64,000 bases of DNA from JBGSUZ01 sp964404895 (lineage in GTDB: Bacteria; Bacillota; Clostridia; Peptostreptococcales; Acidaminobacteraceae). The stretch is taken from the NCBI GenBank assembly GCA_964404895.1, contig CAYOLV010000001.1:248001-312000 (forward strand), in the 5' to 3' direction. The notes beneath the pieces are model-generated. The model worked only from the letters and a program-made list of their open reading frames with translations, was not told the origin of the DNA and searched no databases. The position numbers and the translations under genes are program-made. This document shows positions 1 to 10,139 of the stretch, in pieces; positions within the stretch are counted from its first letter, which is position 1; every line of letters starts with the position of its first letter.

Positions 1-29
1 TATCCAATAATGCCATGAAAATATAAAAA

Positions 30-58
30 TGAATTATATTATAAAAATGTGTTATAAT
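30..58 (+). promoter_or_regulatory. Candidate promoter upstream of the glucan synthase leader
   Basis: A perfect TATAAT hexamer lies at 53-58. Seventeen bases upstream is only a weak -35 (TGAATT, 30-35), in very AT-rich DNA. If used, transcripts would run through the hairpin terminator at 122-148 before reaching the ATG at 211. That would make 60-210 a leader rather than plain intergenic DNA. The -10 is seen directly; promoter activity is inferred. Confidence 0.35.
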
Positions 59-121
59 GTATATATATCGGTGCACTGGTGACGCGCACTGAAACAGCTA
101 TATATTTTATGACGACGGAAA

Positions 122-148
122 GCCACTTTTTTAAAGTGGCTTTTTTTT
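122..148 (+). terminator. Rho-independent terminator (leader or upstream gene)
   Basis: An 8-bp perfect stem (GCCACTTT / AAAGTGGC) with a TTT loop is followed by eight T residues. It lies inside the open frame that extends upstream of the glucan synthase start, which argues that the long N-terminal extension is not translated. It either ends a gene left of the window or acts as an attenuator for the downstream gene. Confidence 0.85.
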
Positions 149-210
149 GTTTCAAAAAAAACAATATTGCTAAACCTATTAAGGCTATACGCCGTAGAAA
201 GAAGGTACTG

Positions 211-3200
211 ATGCAATATCCGTTAATCGAGATAACCTTACTCATTTCTTTTCTGGGACTCATTCTTTTTGCTTATTTTAGATTAAGAAGAAACAGAAAA
301 ATCAACATGCTCAATGCGACTTTAACTGTAGAAGAACTAGAACAACATGCAAAGAGAGCTGCGCTTACACATACAGTAACATTCAAAAAGAATATACTCA
401 ATTGGCCGCTCACCCGCGTCAATGACAACTATGGGTTTATTAAATCTTTGTACAAAGATCTCAATGACGACATGAGACAAAAAAAGGCGGTGCCACCTGC
501 TGCAGAGTGGATTTTGGATAATTATTATGTTATTGAGGAACAAACAAAAAGTCTGAGAAGAGATTTAACTAAAAAAGATTATTATAACCTGCCAATCTTA
601 AAAAAAGGCCCTTTTAAAGGTTATACGAGAGTCCTTGCCATCGCTACGGAATTCGTTGCAATCATGGACGGTCAAATCGATGAAGGGACACTCCTTAAAT
701 ATCTTGAAGCTTATCAAAGCCATAGTGTTTTGTTCGACAGAGAAATTCGGATGATCCCTATGATGCTTCAAATTGCCCTTCTGGAAAATGTCAGATTCAT
801 TTGTGAGAACGTGAAAGAAACCCAAAAACAGTGGAAGCAAGCAGATGTAATCGTGGACAGATGGTGGTCTGATGAAGTGATGAACGCGGAAAAAATCGTC
901 GCTTTATTTAAAAACACATTGGAAAATAAAGTGGAAGCCAACGCCTCCTTTATTGAACATCTATTTTATCGACTCAGAAGGTCTGGGCGAAGCTACGTCA
1001 ATGTACTCAAGTTTATTAATGAATATCTAGTCCAATATAGCACCACAACAGAAGCCATCGCTCAAATTGAGCATAATGCTCAAGCCGTGAGTGCTGTTTC
1101 TATGGGTAACGATATTATGAGCTTTAAATATATAGCCAGTTTGAATTGGACGGACTTATTTGAAGCCCTTAGTTTTGTAGAGAAAATATTAAGGCAAGAC
1201 CCAGAAGGTATCTATAGCGATATGAATGCCCATTCAAGGGGCTTTTATGTCATGCGAATCGAAAAGCTAGCCAAAGATTACGGCGTATCCGAACGGCATA
1301 TCGCCCAAGTGGCAATCGATTTAGCCAAAGAAGCTTATGAACTTAATAAGAAGATGACCCACATCGATAATGCACATTTAAGGAGATCTCACGTTGGATT
1401 TTATCTGATTGGAGAGGGTGTGAGCGCACTAGAACAAACTCAAAACAATAAAGAAAAACTCACTAAACAAATCTCTCAAAAAATGACCAAGCACCAGGGT
1501 CGTATTTACATTGGAATGATTATTTTAATGACAGTATTGTTGATAGGTGTAGCCATTGACTATGCCCTCAATCAAGTTGATTCATATAAATGGTTGTATA
1601 GTTTATTGGTAGCAATTGTCATTTTTATACCTGCATCTGAAATTGGAATTTCTTTAGTAAACTGGTCGGTTGGGAAGATCAAGCAACCTGCCTTTTTCCC
1701 GTGTCTTGAACTCAAAGAAGGTATTCCTGAGGCCTTAAGCACCATGGTCGTTGTACCAACCTTGCTCAGTGACGAAAGCAGAGTAGCTGAACTGCTCCAA
1801 AATTTAGAAAATCACTACTTGGCAAACAAAGAAAAAAATCTCTATTTTGCCCTTATTGGGGGATTTAAAGATTCAACTTGTGCCAGTTCATTGGTATCAA
1901 ACCCTATATTGATCAAAGCCCAAGCGGGTATGGATGCGCTCAACAGCAGATATGCCACTGAGGGAACTGACATTTTCTACTTTTTCCATCGGAAGAATAT
2001 TTTTAACGAAAGCGAACAAAGTTGGACCGGTTGGGAAAGAAAACGTGGCGCCCTCATGGAGTTCAATGATTTGCTCCTAGGTGCCAAAGACACAAGCTTT
2101 ATTTGCGATGATGATTATCATTTTACTGATACTCAAATAAAATACATTATCACCCTAGACGCGGACACACAGCTTCCCCTGGGGATGGCAAAGAAAATGA
2201 TTGGAACCATGGCCCATCCTTATAACTTACCTGTAATCGACGCCAATAAAAAGGTCGTTGTTGAAGGTCATGGATTGATGCAGCCGAAAGTCCTATTTGA
2301 TATGGACAGTTCCAATAAATCTATTTTCTCAAGAATTTATACGGGACAAGAAGGGCTTGACCCTTATGCAAACGCCATTTCAGACGTTTATCAAGATTTG
2401 TTTGACGAAGGCATTTTTACAGGTAAAGGGATTTACGACCTGAGAGTTTTTAGAGAAATACTGAAAGATGTAGTACCTGAAAATGCTGTGTTAAGTCATG
2501 ACTTGCTAGAAGGCTCATATGTAAGAGCCGCCTTGGTTTCAGACCTCGAACTGGTGGATTCTTACCCCACTAAATACAATGCCTATATGGCAAGACTCTA
2601 CCGTTGGATTCGAGGCGACTGGCAGTTGATTCCATGGCTAAGACGAACCGTGTACAACAAAAGCAAAGATATTATAGCCAATCCGTTGTCGTATATTTCT
2701 ATATGGAAAATTGCCGATAATTTGAGACGCAGCCTTGTTGCGCCTTCGTTGATCATTCTTATCATATTGGGCATAAGTGTCCTTCCAGGCAGTGCTCTAT
2801 TTTGGTTAGGTGCCGTGGTCGTAGTTATTCTTTTACCACTCTTTATGAGTATTCTAGAATACATCGCCAGAAATGGTTTAAACTTGAGAGCCAGCAGAAG
2901 TCATATACCGGGATATTCAGGGTTTAAAGCGTCCTTGTTCCAACTCTTATTGACCAGTATTTTTTTATCCTATCAAGCCACTATGATCATGCACGCCATT
3001 GTGGTCACCTTAATAAGGGTACTCATTACCAAGAAAAAAATGCTGGAATGGGTCACATCAGATGACGCTGAAAAAATGCAAAGCAGTTCTTTGAAAAGTT
3101 ATCTATCCTCTATGGGACTCAGTTCACTCATGGGGTTGCCAATTGCAGGGCTTGCCTTGATTTTTAAGCCTGAAAATTTGATGGTCAGCTTAATTTTTGT

Positions 3201-6200
3201 AGTGATTTGGGGCGGTGCGCCTTTTATTGCCTATTACATCAGTAAGGGAAAAGACACAACCGTAGAAGTTCTCGGAGAAGCAGAATTAAAGGAACTCAGC
3301 CAAATTGCACGCAAGACTTGGCGTTATTTTGAAGAGTTTGCGAATAAGAAGAACAATTATTTAGCACCGGACAATTATCAAGAGGAACCTTATAGGGGCG
3401 TTGCCTACAGAACTTCACCGACCAATATCGGCTTAGGCTTGCTCGCCACCCTTACTGCTAGAGATTTAGGGTACATTGGAATTGAAGGGGTGCTGACACA
3501 ATTAGAAAGAACCATGAAAAGCATAGCTCAAATGGAAAAATGGCATGGACACTTGTACAATTGGTACGACACGAGAACTTTAGAACCTTTGAAGCCACAC
3601 TATATTTCAACAGTAGATAGTGGTAACTTGGTCTGTTATTTAATGACTTTAAGACAAGGGCTAAAGGCTTATTTCGAGCGCCCTCTGCTAGACTTAACTT
3701 TCATTAAGGGGATTGAAGACACTTACGCCTGTGGGATTGATAACGATAAGCCTTTTTTTGAAGAGGAAGACATACATCGGGTGAAACTTGATAAAGATCA
3801 CTTATCTCTTGTGGGATGGAAGAAAACTTTAGACCGCGCTGCCCTCAGTCCTAAAACAAAGGAAGCCAATAAAGAGGCATGGCGTTATAAATTGGAACAC
3901 ATGATTCTAGAAGATTTGAAAGAACTTGAAAACTTTGCGCCTTGGGTAGGGCTGTTAGAGCAAGTTCCAAAAGCCTTGCTTGAAGATAATCTAAAAGAGC
4001 AGGGCACTGAGTGGATAGCCCTCTTGGACAAACCCTCTTCCCTCAGTACTTATAAAGCCCACTGTAATAAAATTTCTAAAATGGGTGAACTTCTGAGAGA
4101 TGCTCTTGCCAATAAGGATGACCCTGACACCCTCAACTTAATTGAGTGGATAAAAGAAGTTTTGGAAAAAGTCGAAAAGGCACAAGGGGACGCGATGTCC
4201 TTTATAGAGCGTTACGAAAGACTGATAGAAGAAATTCATCAAGTTTCAGAAGACACTCAATTTGCCCCATTATATGAAAAAAGACGTCAGTTATTTTCCA
4301 TTGGTTATAACTTAGAAGAGAATAAATTGTCCAATTCTTATTATGATTTATTGGCTTCTGAAGCCCGTCAAACCAGTTATATCGCCATTGCCCGGGGAGA
4401 GGTTGAACCGAAGCACTGGAATACCTTAGGCAGATCATTAACGGTAGTAGATAGGTATAAGGGGCTAGTCTCTTGGAGTGGCACTATGTTTGAGTACTTA
4501 ATGCCTCTCATACTGATGAAAAATTACAAAAACACGCTGCTTGATGAAACCTATTCATTCGTTATTAAGAGTCAGATAAAATATGGGAAAGAACGTCATA
4601 TGCCGTGGGGCGCTTCTGAATCTGGTTTTGGTTCCATGGATATACATTTAGATTACCAGTACAAAGCCATTGGCGTGCCTTGGCTAGGTCTAAAAAGGGG
4701 TCTGATTGAGGACGCCGTAACAACTCCATATGCCACTTTTTTAGCGCTCCTTGTCCATCCTGTAGATGCTTATAAAAACATTCAATACCTCAAAAGAGAA
4801 GGTCTTGAAGGGGATTACGGCTACTATGAAGCCGCAGACTATACTCCGGAACGGTTGAACCCTGGCCAAGACAAAATTATTGTCAAGAGCTTTATGGCTC
4901 ACCATCAGGGTATGAGTTTGCTGTCCCTCAATAACTATTTGAATAAAAATATCATGCAACAGCGTTTTTCCGCAGATCCTTACGTGAAAGCAGCGCGGTT
5001 ACTATTGCAAGAAAAAGTACCGACCAATATTGTCTACACCAAGGAAAGCAAAGAAAAAATATTGCCTTTCAAAGGGGCTATACACCACGACAAAGGTTCA
5101 TATCGACATTTCTTTGAACCTAATGAATGTCTGCCTAAAGCCCATGTATTGTCCAACGGTTATTACTCAGTCGTTACCACGGATAAAGGTACAGGCTATA
5201 GTCGCACTAAACACTATGCCATTACAAGATGGCACGAAGACTCTATTGTAGATGGCTACGGCATGTTTTTCTACATCAAAAATAAAGAAACTGGCGAGAA
5301 GTGGTCGGCGGCATACGCCCCTATGAATACTATGCCTCAAGGTTATGAAGTGGTCTTTACAGCGGATAAAACCATGATTAAGCGAACCAATGGGGTGGTG
5401 GACACCCGTACGGAGATTATCGTTACTTCTGGGGATAATGCAGAGATTCGTAGAATCGAACTGAAAAATAACAATGGGAAATGCAACGATTTAGAAGTGA
5501 CCAGTTATTATGAAGTGGTCATGGCAGATCAAAAAAGCGATGAAGCCCATCCTGCGTTTAGCAATTTATTCGTGGAAACTGAGTTTAATCAGGAGTATAA
5601 GGCGCTGATAGCCCATCGCCGACCTAGAAGCGATGTGGATAAAGACCTTTGGGTAGCCCATATGGCCATTATCGACGGGGATCTGGTTGGGGACATTCAA
5701 TATGAAACCGACAGGATGCAGTTTATCGGCAGAGGACACACCGTGTCCAACCCAGTGGCAATTGAACGTGAAAGACCGCTGACCAATAGTGTGGGCAATG
5801 TACTAGATCCTATCTTCAGCTTAAGGGTCAAAGTCAAAGTCATGCCAGATAAATCAGCGAGAATCTCCTTCGTGACCATGACTGGAAATAGTAGAGAGCA
5901 AATTATGGAACTTCTTGCCAAATACAATAGCGTTGAAAATTGTGACGCAGCATTCTGGTTAGCAGTCATCCGAAGCGAAATTGAAACGAAGTATTTGAAT
6001 ATTAATGCACATGAGATGGAATTGTATCAAGATATGATATCAGACATTATATTCCTCAGCCCGTTACGCCGAAAACACGCCCAGTATATTATGGAAAATG
6101 CCAGAGGACAATCAGCCCTGTGGACCTATGGTATTTCAGGGGATAGACCTATTGTGTTGGTCAAAATTCGAAATGTAAACGATGTAGAAATCCTTTACGA

Positions 6201-8955
6201 ATTGCTAAAGGCTCATGAATATTGGCGTCTTAAAGATTTAAGAGTGGATTTAGTAATCCTGGTTATGGAAGAGTACAGTTACACCAACCCTGTATTTGCA
6301 CTGGTAACAGACATTGTAGAGTCCAGTCAAGAAACCGATGCCAGTCACAAAAAAGGCGATATCTTCATACTCAACTTCTCTATGATTGCTGTAGAAGATA
6401 TGTATTTGCTAACGGCACTGGGAAGACTTTGCTTCTATGGTCAAAACGGCACAATTTCTGAGCAGTTGCAGCATTTACAAGTGGAAGAGTTAGAGCCAGT
6501 CATCGTTCCAGATGACAGCATGGTAGAAGTGGAAACTATCCCAATGGAGGATGAAGCCCTTGCGTTTTACAACGGCATCGGCGGGTTCACTGCAGATAAT
6601 CAACGCTATATCATCCATTTGGACAATGATCAAACCACACCAGTACCTTGGTCGAATATTATCGCAAATGAAACCTTTGGCTTTATAGCAACAGAATCAG
6701 GAGGAGGTTATACGTGGTGTTACAATAGCCATGAAAATAAATTGACTCCATGGTCCAATGACCCAGTTTGCGACCCTCCAAGTGAGATATTCTATCTTCG
6801 GGACGAAGGGCTAAACATTTGGTCTATGACACCGCTGCCAATACGTGAGAAGAGTCCTTATCTTGTAGAGCATGGCTACGGTTATACAACTTACAAACAT
6901 ACCAGTCACGGAATTGCTCAGACATTAACCCAATTTGTACCGTTAAAAGGTAATCTTAAATTAAACCTAATCAGCCTTAAAAATGAAGGCAATAAGGAAC
7001 GTCGTTTGGCACTCACTTACTATGTGGAGCCAGTTTTAGGCGGCAACCGATCAGAAACAGCAATGCACCTGGTTACTAGCGTTACCGATGAAGGCATATT
7101 GACCGTTAAAAACGGCTATAATCAAGTCTTTGCCAACCAAGTCCTCTTTATGGACACCTCAGTCAAGGAAAGAAGTTACAGTGGTAACCGTAAAGCCTTC
7201 TTAGGAAAGGGCAGCAAGGAATCTCCTGAAGAATTGACCAGAGTGAAATTGTCAAATACAGTAGGCGCAGGTTACGACACGTGTGCTTCTATGCAGGTGG
7301 AACTGGTTATCCCGCCAAATGAAACCCTCCAATTGGTATTCATGATGGGTGTGGCAGATCAAGGGGAAGAGGTTCTAAACAATGCTCAATCCTATAAAAC
7401 AGTGGAAAGCGCAGTTCAAGCCCTTGAAGGGGTTCAAGCATTCTGGAAAGAAAAATTAGGAATGCTTCAAGTGGTCACCCCTGACATGGCAATGAATCAA
7501 ATGCTCAACGGACACTTACTCTATCAAGTCATTGCTTGTAGACTTTGGGCAAGAGCGGCATTTTATCAAGCAGGTGGCGCATTCGGCTTTAGAGATCAAC
7601 TTCAAGATAGTCTTTCAGTCTTGCCTATTTGGCCAGAATTGACAAGAGCACAAATTATTAAACACGCAGGTCATCAGTTCATTGAAGGCGATGTACTTCA
7701 CTGGTGGCATGAACCTGCTTTAAAAGGCACAAGAACTAGAATTTCCGACGATTTCTTATGGATGCCTTACGTGGTGGCTCAGTATTTGAGCGTGACCATG
7801 GAAACTGAAATTTTAGAAGAAGTCATTCCATTTTTGGAAAGTGATTTGTTGAAAGACTTTGAAGACGAACGCTATGTCAGTCCTAGAATTTCTGAAGAAA
7901 AGGGTTCATTATACGAGCACTGTATTCGTGCCATTGAAAACGGACTTCGATTTGGAGAGCACGGCTTACCATTAATGGGCGGCGGTGACTGGAACGACGG
8001 CATGAACCGAGTTGGGAATGAAGGTAGGGGCGAGAGCGTTTGGCTGGCTTGGTTTATTGCTGACATTCTCAATAAGTGGATTCCAATTTGTCTCGCCCAT
8101 CAGGACGGGGAGCGATTCGCAAGATATACTGAGATCTATACTGTACTAGTTGCAGCCATTGAAGAAAGTGGTTGGGACGGTAGTTGGTATAAACGGGCTT
8201 ACTTCGACGATGGGACACAACTGGGCTCCACCAACAACGCTGAATGCAAAATCGATTCACTAGCTCAAACATGGGCAGTTTTATCAGAAGCAGGAGACCC
8301 AGAAAGAGCTGTCAACGCCATGTCAGCACTGGAAGATTATTTAGTGAGTCAAAGCGATGGGATTATTAGATTGTTAACCCCACCCTTTGATAATGGCAAC
8401 TTAGAACCCGGTTATATCAAAGGTTACGTGCCCGGCGTCAGAGAAAATGGCGGACAGTATACCCACGCAGCTACATGGGTCGTCTCTGCCTTTGCAAAAC
8501 TGGGCAACGGAGATAAAGCATTTGAGCTCTTTGAAATGATTAACCCAATCAATCACGCCAGAACCAATATTGAACTGGGGATCTATAAAACAGAACCGTA
8601 TGCTATGGCCGCAGATGTTTACGGCTGTAGACCTCATATTGGTCGAGGGGGTTGGAGCTGGTACACAGGTGCCGCTGGATGGATGTATCAAGCAGGTCTG
8701 AACAGTATTTTAGGATTTAATAAAAAGGGGTCAGATTTGATCATTGATCCATGTATTCCTAAAAGATGGCATCAGTTTTCGATCCAATATACCTTTGAAG
8801 GAACCACCTACGACATTCAAGTCAGCAATCCTGAGGGCATCAGCAGAGGGGTAGTTTACATCAAAATGAACGGTCTTGAGCTCAGCGACGGGAAAATTCC
8901 AATGGTTGGCGGTCAAGGTATTCAAAGGGTTGAAGTGGTCATGAGCAGGTATTAG
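211..8955 (+). CDS. Cyclic beta-1,2-glucan synthase (NdvB/ChvB type, GT84 + GH94)
   Basis: A giant membrane protein of about 2914 residues that polymerises glucose from UDP-glucose into beta-1,2-glucan and cyclises it. Start 211 is chosen because AGAAAGAAGG precedes it and a terminator sits in the longer frame. Visible in order: one N-terminal membrane helix (about 10-28); a helical cytosolic part; two helices (about 430-475); a GT84 glycosyltransferase with LDADTQLPL (about 648), SHDLLEG (about 760) and WIRGDWQ (about 800); four or more helices (about 840-1010); a glycoamylase-like domain (GASESGFGSMD near 1465, AHHQGMS near 1562); then GH94-type beta-sandwich and catalytic regions with GGDWNDGMN near 2592, carrying the expected acid Asp. 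This is the full domain order of the family. Such enzymes are classic in Rhizobiaceae and Brucella, and homologues are known in some anaerobic Firmicutes. The GH94 part may act as a phosphorylase-like processing domain. Confidence 0.93.
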   Translation: MQYPLIEITLLISFLGLILFAYFRLRRNRKINMLNATLTVEELEQHAKRAALTHTVTFKKNILNWPLTRVNDNYGFIKSLYKDLNDDMRQKKAVPPAAEWILDNYYVIEEQTKSLRRDLTKKDYYNLPILKKGPFKGYTRVLAIATEFVAIMDGQIDEGTLLKYLEAYQSHSVLFDREIRMIPMMLQIALLENVRFICENVKETQKQWKQADVIVDRWWSDEVMNAEKIVALFKNTLENKVEANASFIEHLFYRLRRSGRSYVNVLKFINEYLVQYSTTTEAIAQIEHNAQAVSAVSMGNDIMSFKYIASLNWTDLFEALSFVEKILRQDPEGIYSDMNAHSRGFYVMRIEKLAKDYGVSERHIAQVAIDLAKEAYELNKKMTHIDNAHLRRSHVGFYLIGEGVSALEQTQNNKEKLTKQISQKMTKHQGRIYIGMIILMTVLLIGVAIDYALNQVDSYKWLYSLLVAIVIFIPASEIGISLVNWSVGKIKQPAFFPCLELKEGIPEALSTMVVVPTLLSDESRVAELLQNLENHYLANKEKNLYFALIGGFKDSTCASSLVSNPILIKAQAGMDALNSRYATEGTDIFYFFHRKNIFNESEQSWTGWERKRGALMEFNDLLLGAKDTSFICDDDYHFTDTQIKYIITLDADTQLPLGMAKKMIGTMAHPYNLPVIDANKKVVVEGHGLMQPKVLFDMDSSNKSIFSRIYTGQEGLDPYANAISDVYQDLFDEGIFTGKGIYDLRVFREILKDVVPENAVLSHDLLEGSYVRAALVSDLELVDSYPTKYNAYMARLYRWIRGDWQLIPWLRRTVYNKSKDIIANPLSYISIWKIADNLRRSLVAPSLIILIILGISVLPGSALFWLGAVVVVILLPLFMSILEYIARNGLNLRASRSHIPGYSGFKASLFQLLLTSIFLSYQATMIMHAIVVTLIRVLITKKKMLEWVTSDDAEKMQSSSLKSYLSSMGLSSLMGLPIAGLALIFKPENLMVSLIFVVIWGGAPFIAYYISKGKDTTVEVLGEAELKELSQIARKTWRYFEEFANKKNNYLAPDNYQEEPYRGVAYRTSPTNIGLGLLATLTARDLGYIGIEGVLTQLERTMKSIAQMEKWHGHLYNWYDTRTLEPLKPHYISTVDSGNLVCYLMTLRQGLKAYFERPLLDLTFIKGIEDTYACGIDNDKPFFEEEDIHRVKLDKDHLSLVGWKKTLDRAALSPKTKEANKEAWRYKLEHMILEDLKELENFAPWVGLLEQVPKALLEDNLKEQGTEWIALLDKPSSLSTYKAHCNKISKMGELLRDALANKDDPDTLNLIEWIKEVLEKVEKAQGDAMSFIERYERLIEEIHQVSEDTQFAPLYEKRRQLFSIGYNLEENKLSNSYYDLLASEARQTSYIAIARGEVEPKHWNTLGRSLTVVDRYKGLVSWSGTMFEYLMPLILMKNYKNTLLDETYSFVIKSQIKYGKERHMPWGASESGFGSMDIHLDYQYKAIGVPWLGLKRGLIEDAVTTPYATFLALLVHPVDAYKNIQYLKREGLEGDYGYYEAADYTPERLNPGQDKIIVKSFMAHHQGMSLLSLNNYLNKNIMQQRFSADPYVKAARLLLQEKVPTNIVYTKESKEKILPFKGAIHHDKGSYRHFFEPNECLPKAHVLSNGYYSVVTTDKGTGYSRTKHYAITRWHEDSIVDGYGMFFYIKNKETGEKWSAAYAPMNTMPQGYEVVFTADKTMIKRTNGVVDTRTEIIVTSGDNAEIRRIELKNNNGKCNDLEVTSYYEVVMADQKSDEAHPAFSNLFVETEFNQEYKALIAHRRPRSDVDKDLWVAHMAIIDGDLVGDIQYETDRMQFIGRGHTVSNPVAIERERPLTNSVGNVLDPIFSLRVKVKVMPDKSARISFVTMTGNSREQIMELLAKYNSVENCDAAFWLAVIRSEIETKYLNINAHEMELYQDMISDIIFLSPLRRKHAQYIMENARGQSALWTYGISGDRPIVLVKIRNVNDVEILYELLKAHEYWRLKDLRVDLVILVMEEYSYTNPVFALVTDIVESSQETDASHKKGDIFILNFSMIAVEDMYLLTALGRLCFYGQNGTISEQLQHLQVEELEPVIVPDDSMVEVETIPMEDEALAFYNGIGGFTADNQRYIIHLDNDQTTPVPWSNIIANETFGFIATESGGGYTWCYNSHENKLTPWSNDPVCDPPSEIFYLRDEGLNIWSMTPLPIREKSPYLVEHGYGYTTYKHTSHGIAQTLTQFVPLKGNLKLNLISLKNEGNKERRLALTYYVEPVLGGNRSETAMHLVTSVTDEGILTVKNGYNQVFANQVLFMDTSVKERSYSGNRKAFLGKGSKESPEELTRVKLSNTVGAGYDTCASMQVELVIPPNETLQLVFMMGVADQGEEVLNNAQSYKTVESAVQALEGVQAFWKEKLGMLQVVTPDMAMNQMLNGHLLYQVIACRLWARAAFYQAGGAFGFRDQLQDSLSVLPIWPELTRAQIIKHAGHQFIEGDVLHWWHEPALKGTRTRISDDFLWMPYVVAQYLSVTMETEILEEVIPFLESDLLKDFEDERYVSPRISEEKGSLYEHCIRAIENGLRFGEHGLPLMGGGDWNDGMNRVGNEGRGESVWLAWFIADILNKWIPICLAHQDGERFARYTEIYTVLVAAIEESGWDGSWYKRAYFDDGTQLGSTNNAECKIDSLAQTWAVLSEAGDPERAVNAMSALEDYLVSQSDGIIRLLTPPFDNGNLEPGYIKGYVPGVRENGGQYTHAATWVVSAFAKLGNGDKAFELFEMINPINHARTNIELGIYKTEPYAMAADVYGCRPHIGRGGWSWYTGAAGWMYQAGLNSILGFNKKGSDLIIDPCIPKRWHQFSIQYTFEGTTYDIQVSNPEGISRGVVYIKMNGLELSDGKIPMVGGQGIQRVEVVMSRY

Positions 8956-9058
8956 TCTTTTTCTATTGAGAAATATAAAGTATACTGTAATAAAAAAGAC
9001 GAATGGGATTTTTAATTCAAGCAGATTGAATCATTCCAGCCAACTGAAAGGGTAGACT

Positions 9059-9928
9059 ATGGAACGACAAAAGAGCAAAGACCGCTATATGAAGCAAAAG
9101 AAAAAAATGAAGCGCCGACGAGGGTTTTGGACTTTCTTATTCATACTGATTGCAGCTGTTTTAGCTTACAAGGCTGTCAGTTTTGGAAAAGAGAAGTTGT
9201 TTGGTCAAGGAGAAACCCCTGCTGACCCCGCTGTGGCAGCTAGTGGTGAAAATGCTGCGACGGGTGGAGTGGGCGAAAACACTACAACTAATGGCGCTGG
9301 TAGCGAAAATACTTCAACAGAGGTAGCGTCAGAACCCGCAGGGTTTGTGGTGAAGCAAGCAGACGCGTGGCAGTATATTTTAGTGAATAAAAATAATCCT
9401 GTAGACGAAAACTTTGCACCACCAGAAACCTACTTGCTTCAGGAAAAATATAAGTCTGACCTCAGAATTAAAGAAGCCACTCAGGCGATGTTTAGTGCTG
9501 CAGAGGCTGACGGTGTAAGCCTTATAGCTTGTTCTGGATATCGACCTTATGAAGTTCAGGAAAAGCTGTTTAACCGAAAAAAAGCTAAGTTCAGCCATTT
9601 AAGTGATGAAGAGGCTGAACTTGAAGCTGCAAAGTCAGTAGCAAAGCCGGGTACCAGCGAACACCAAACGGGACTTGCCTTAGACATTGTGACCCCTTCC
9701 TACACCAGTCTAGATGAGGGCTATGCCGATACAAAAGCCGCGAAGTGGCTTGCTGCCAATGCCTACCAATACGGGTTCATTCTCAGATATCCAAAAGATA
9801 AAACGGAAATTACCCAAATCATTTTTGAGCCTTGGCACTACAGATATGTGGGCAAGGAAGCGGCAACAATAATCTTCGAAGAAGGTCTTTGTTATGAAGA
9901 GTTTTATGAAGGTATAGTTTTTGAATAA
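9059..9928 (+). CDS. D-alanyl-D-alanine carboxypeptidase, M15B (VanY/LdcB-like)
   Basis: A 289-residue membrane-anchored zinc peptidase that trims D-Ala from peptidoglycan stems outside the cell. A basic N-terminus and one membrane helix (about 22-40) are followed by a low-complexity Gly/Ala/Thr/Glu linker (about 52-95). The M15B catalytic domain then has SGYRPYEVQ near 159, SEHQTGLALDI near 198 (zinc His and Asp) and EPWHYRYVG near 257 (zinc His). The start has GAAAGGG 8 bases upstream; an in-frame ATG at 9089 is a less likely alternative. It is monocistronic, closed by a strong terminator. Whether it cuts the D,D or L,D bond cannot be read from the sequence. Confidence 0.9.
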   Translation: MERQKSKDRYMKQKKKMKRRRGFWTFLFILIAAVLAYKAVSFGKEKLFGQGETPADPAVAASGENAATGGVGENTTTNGAGSENTSTEVASEPAGFVVKQADAWQYILVNKNNPVDENFAPPETYLLQEKYKSDLRIKEATQAMFSAAEADGVSLIACSGYRPYEVQEKLFNRKKAKFSHLSDEEAELEAAKSVAKPGTSEHQTGLALDIVTPSYTSLDEGYADTKAAKWLAANAYQYGFILRYPKDKTEITQIIFEPWHYRYVGKEAATIIFEEGLCYEEFYEGIVFE

Positions 9929-9971
9929 ATAAAAAGCACAATAGACTTATGCTTAAGTCATAATAAAAATT

Positions 9972-10022
9972 AAAAAAGCAAGACTTGCCTAAACTTCGGT
10001 TAAGGCAGGTCTTGCTTTTTTT
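9972..10022 (+). terminator. Strong hairpin terminator after the carboxypeptidase
   Basis: A long stem (AAGCAAGACTTGCCTAA paired with TTAGGCAGGTCTTGCTT-like sequence, one mismatch) closes on a short ACTTCGG-type loop and ends in a T run at 10015-10022. The A run on the left arm could also make it work on the other strand. Confidence 0.9.
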
Positions 10023-10139
10023 GGAAGCTTGTTTTATAGGGGGCTGAAAGGGTATCACCTTAAGTAGAATATAGAAAAGTTCATATAGTGGAAGTCAGCA
10101 AAAAAATCCATTAAAAACTCAAAAGTGAGGTAAAAAGTT

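Noticed and set aside
79..210. N-terminal extension of the glucan synthase frame by 44 codons
   Set aside because: It runs through a strong terminator hairpin and has no ribosome binding site; the ATG at 211 has one.
8956..9058. GTCTTTTT / AAAAAGAC pairing after the glucan synthase
   Set aside because: The stem is AT-only with a long loop and no following T run, too weak to call a terminator.
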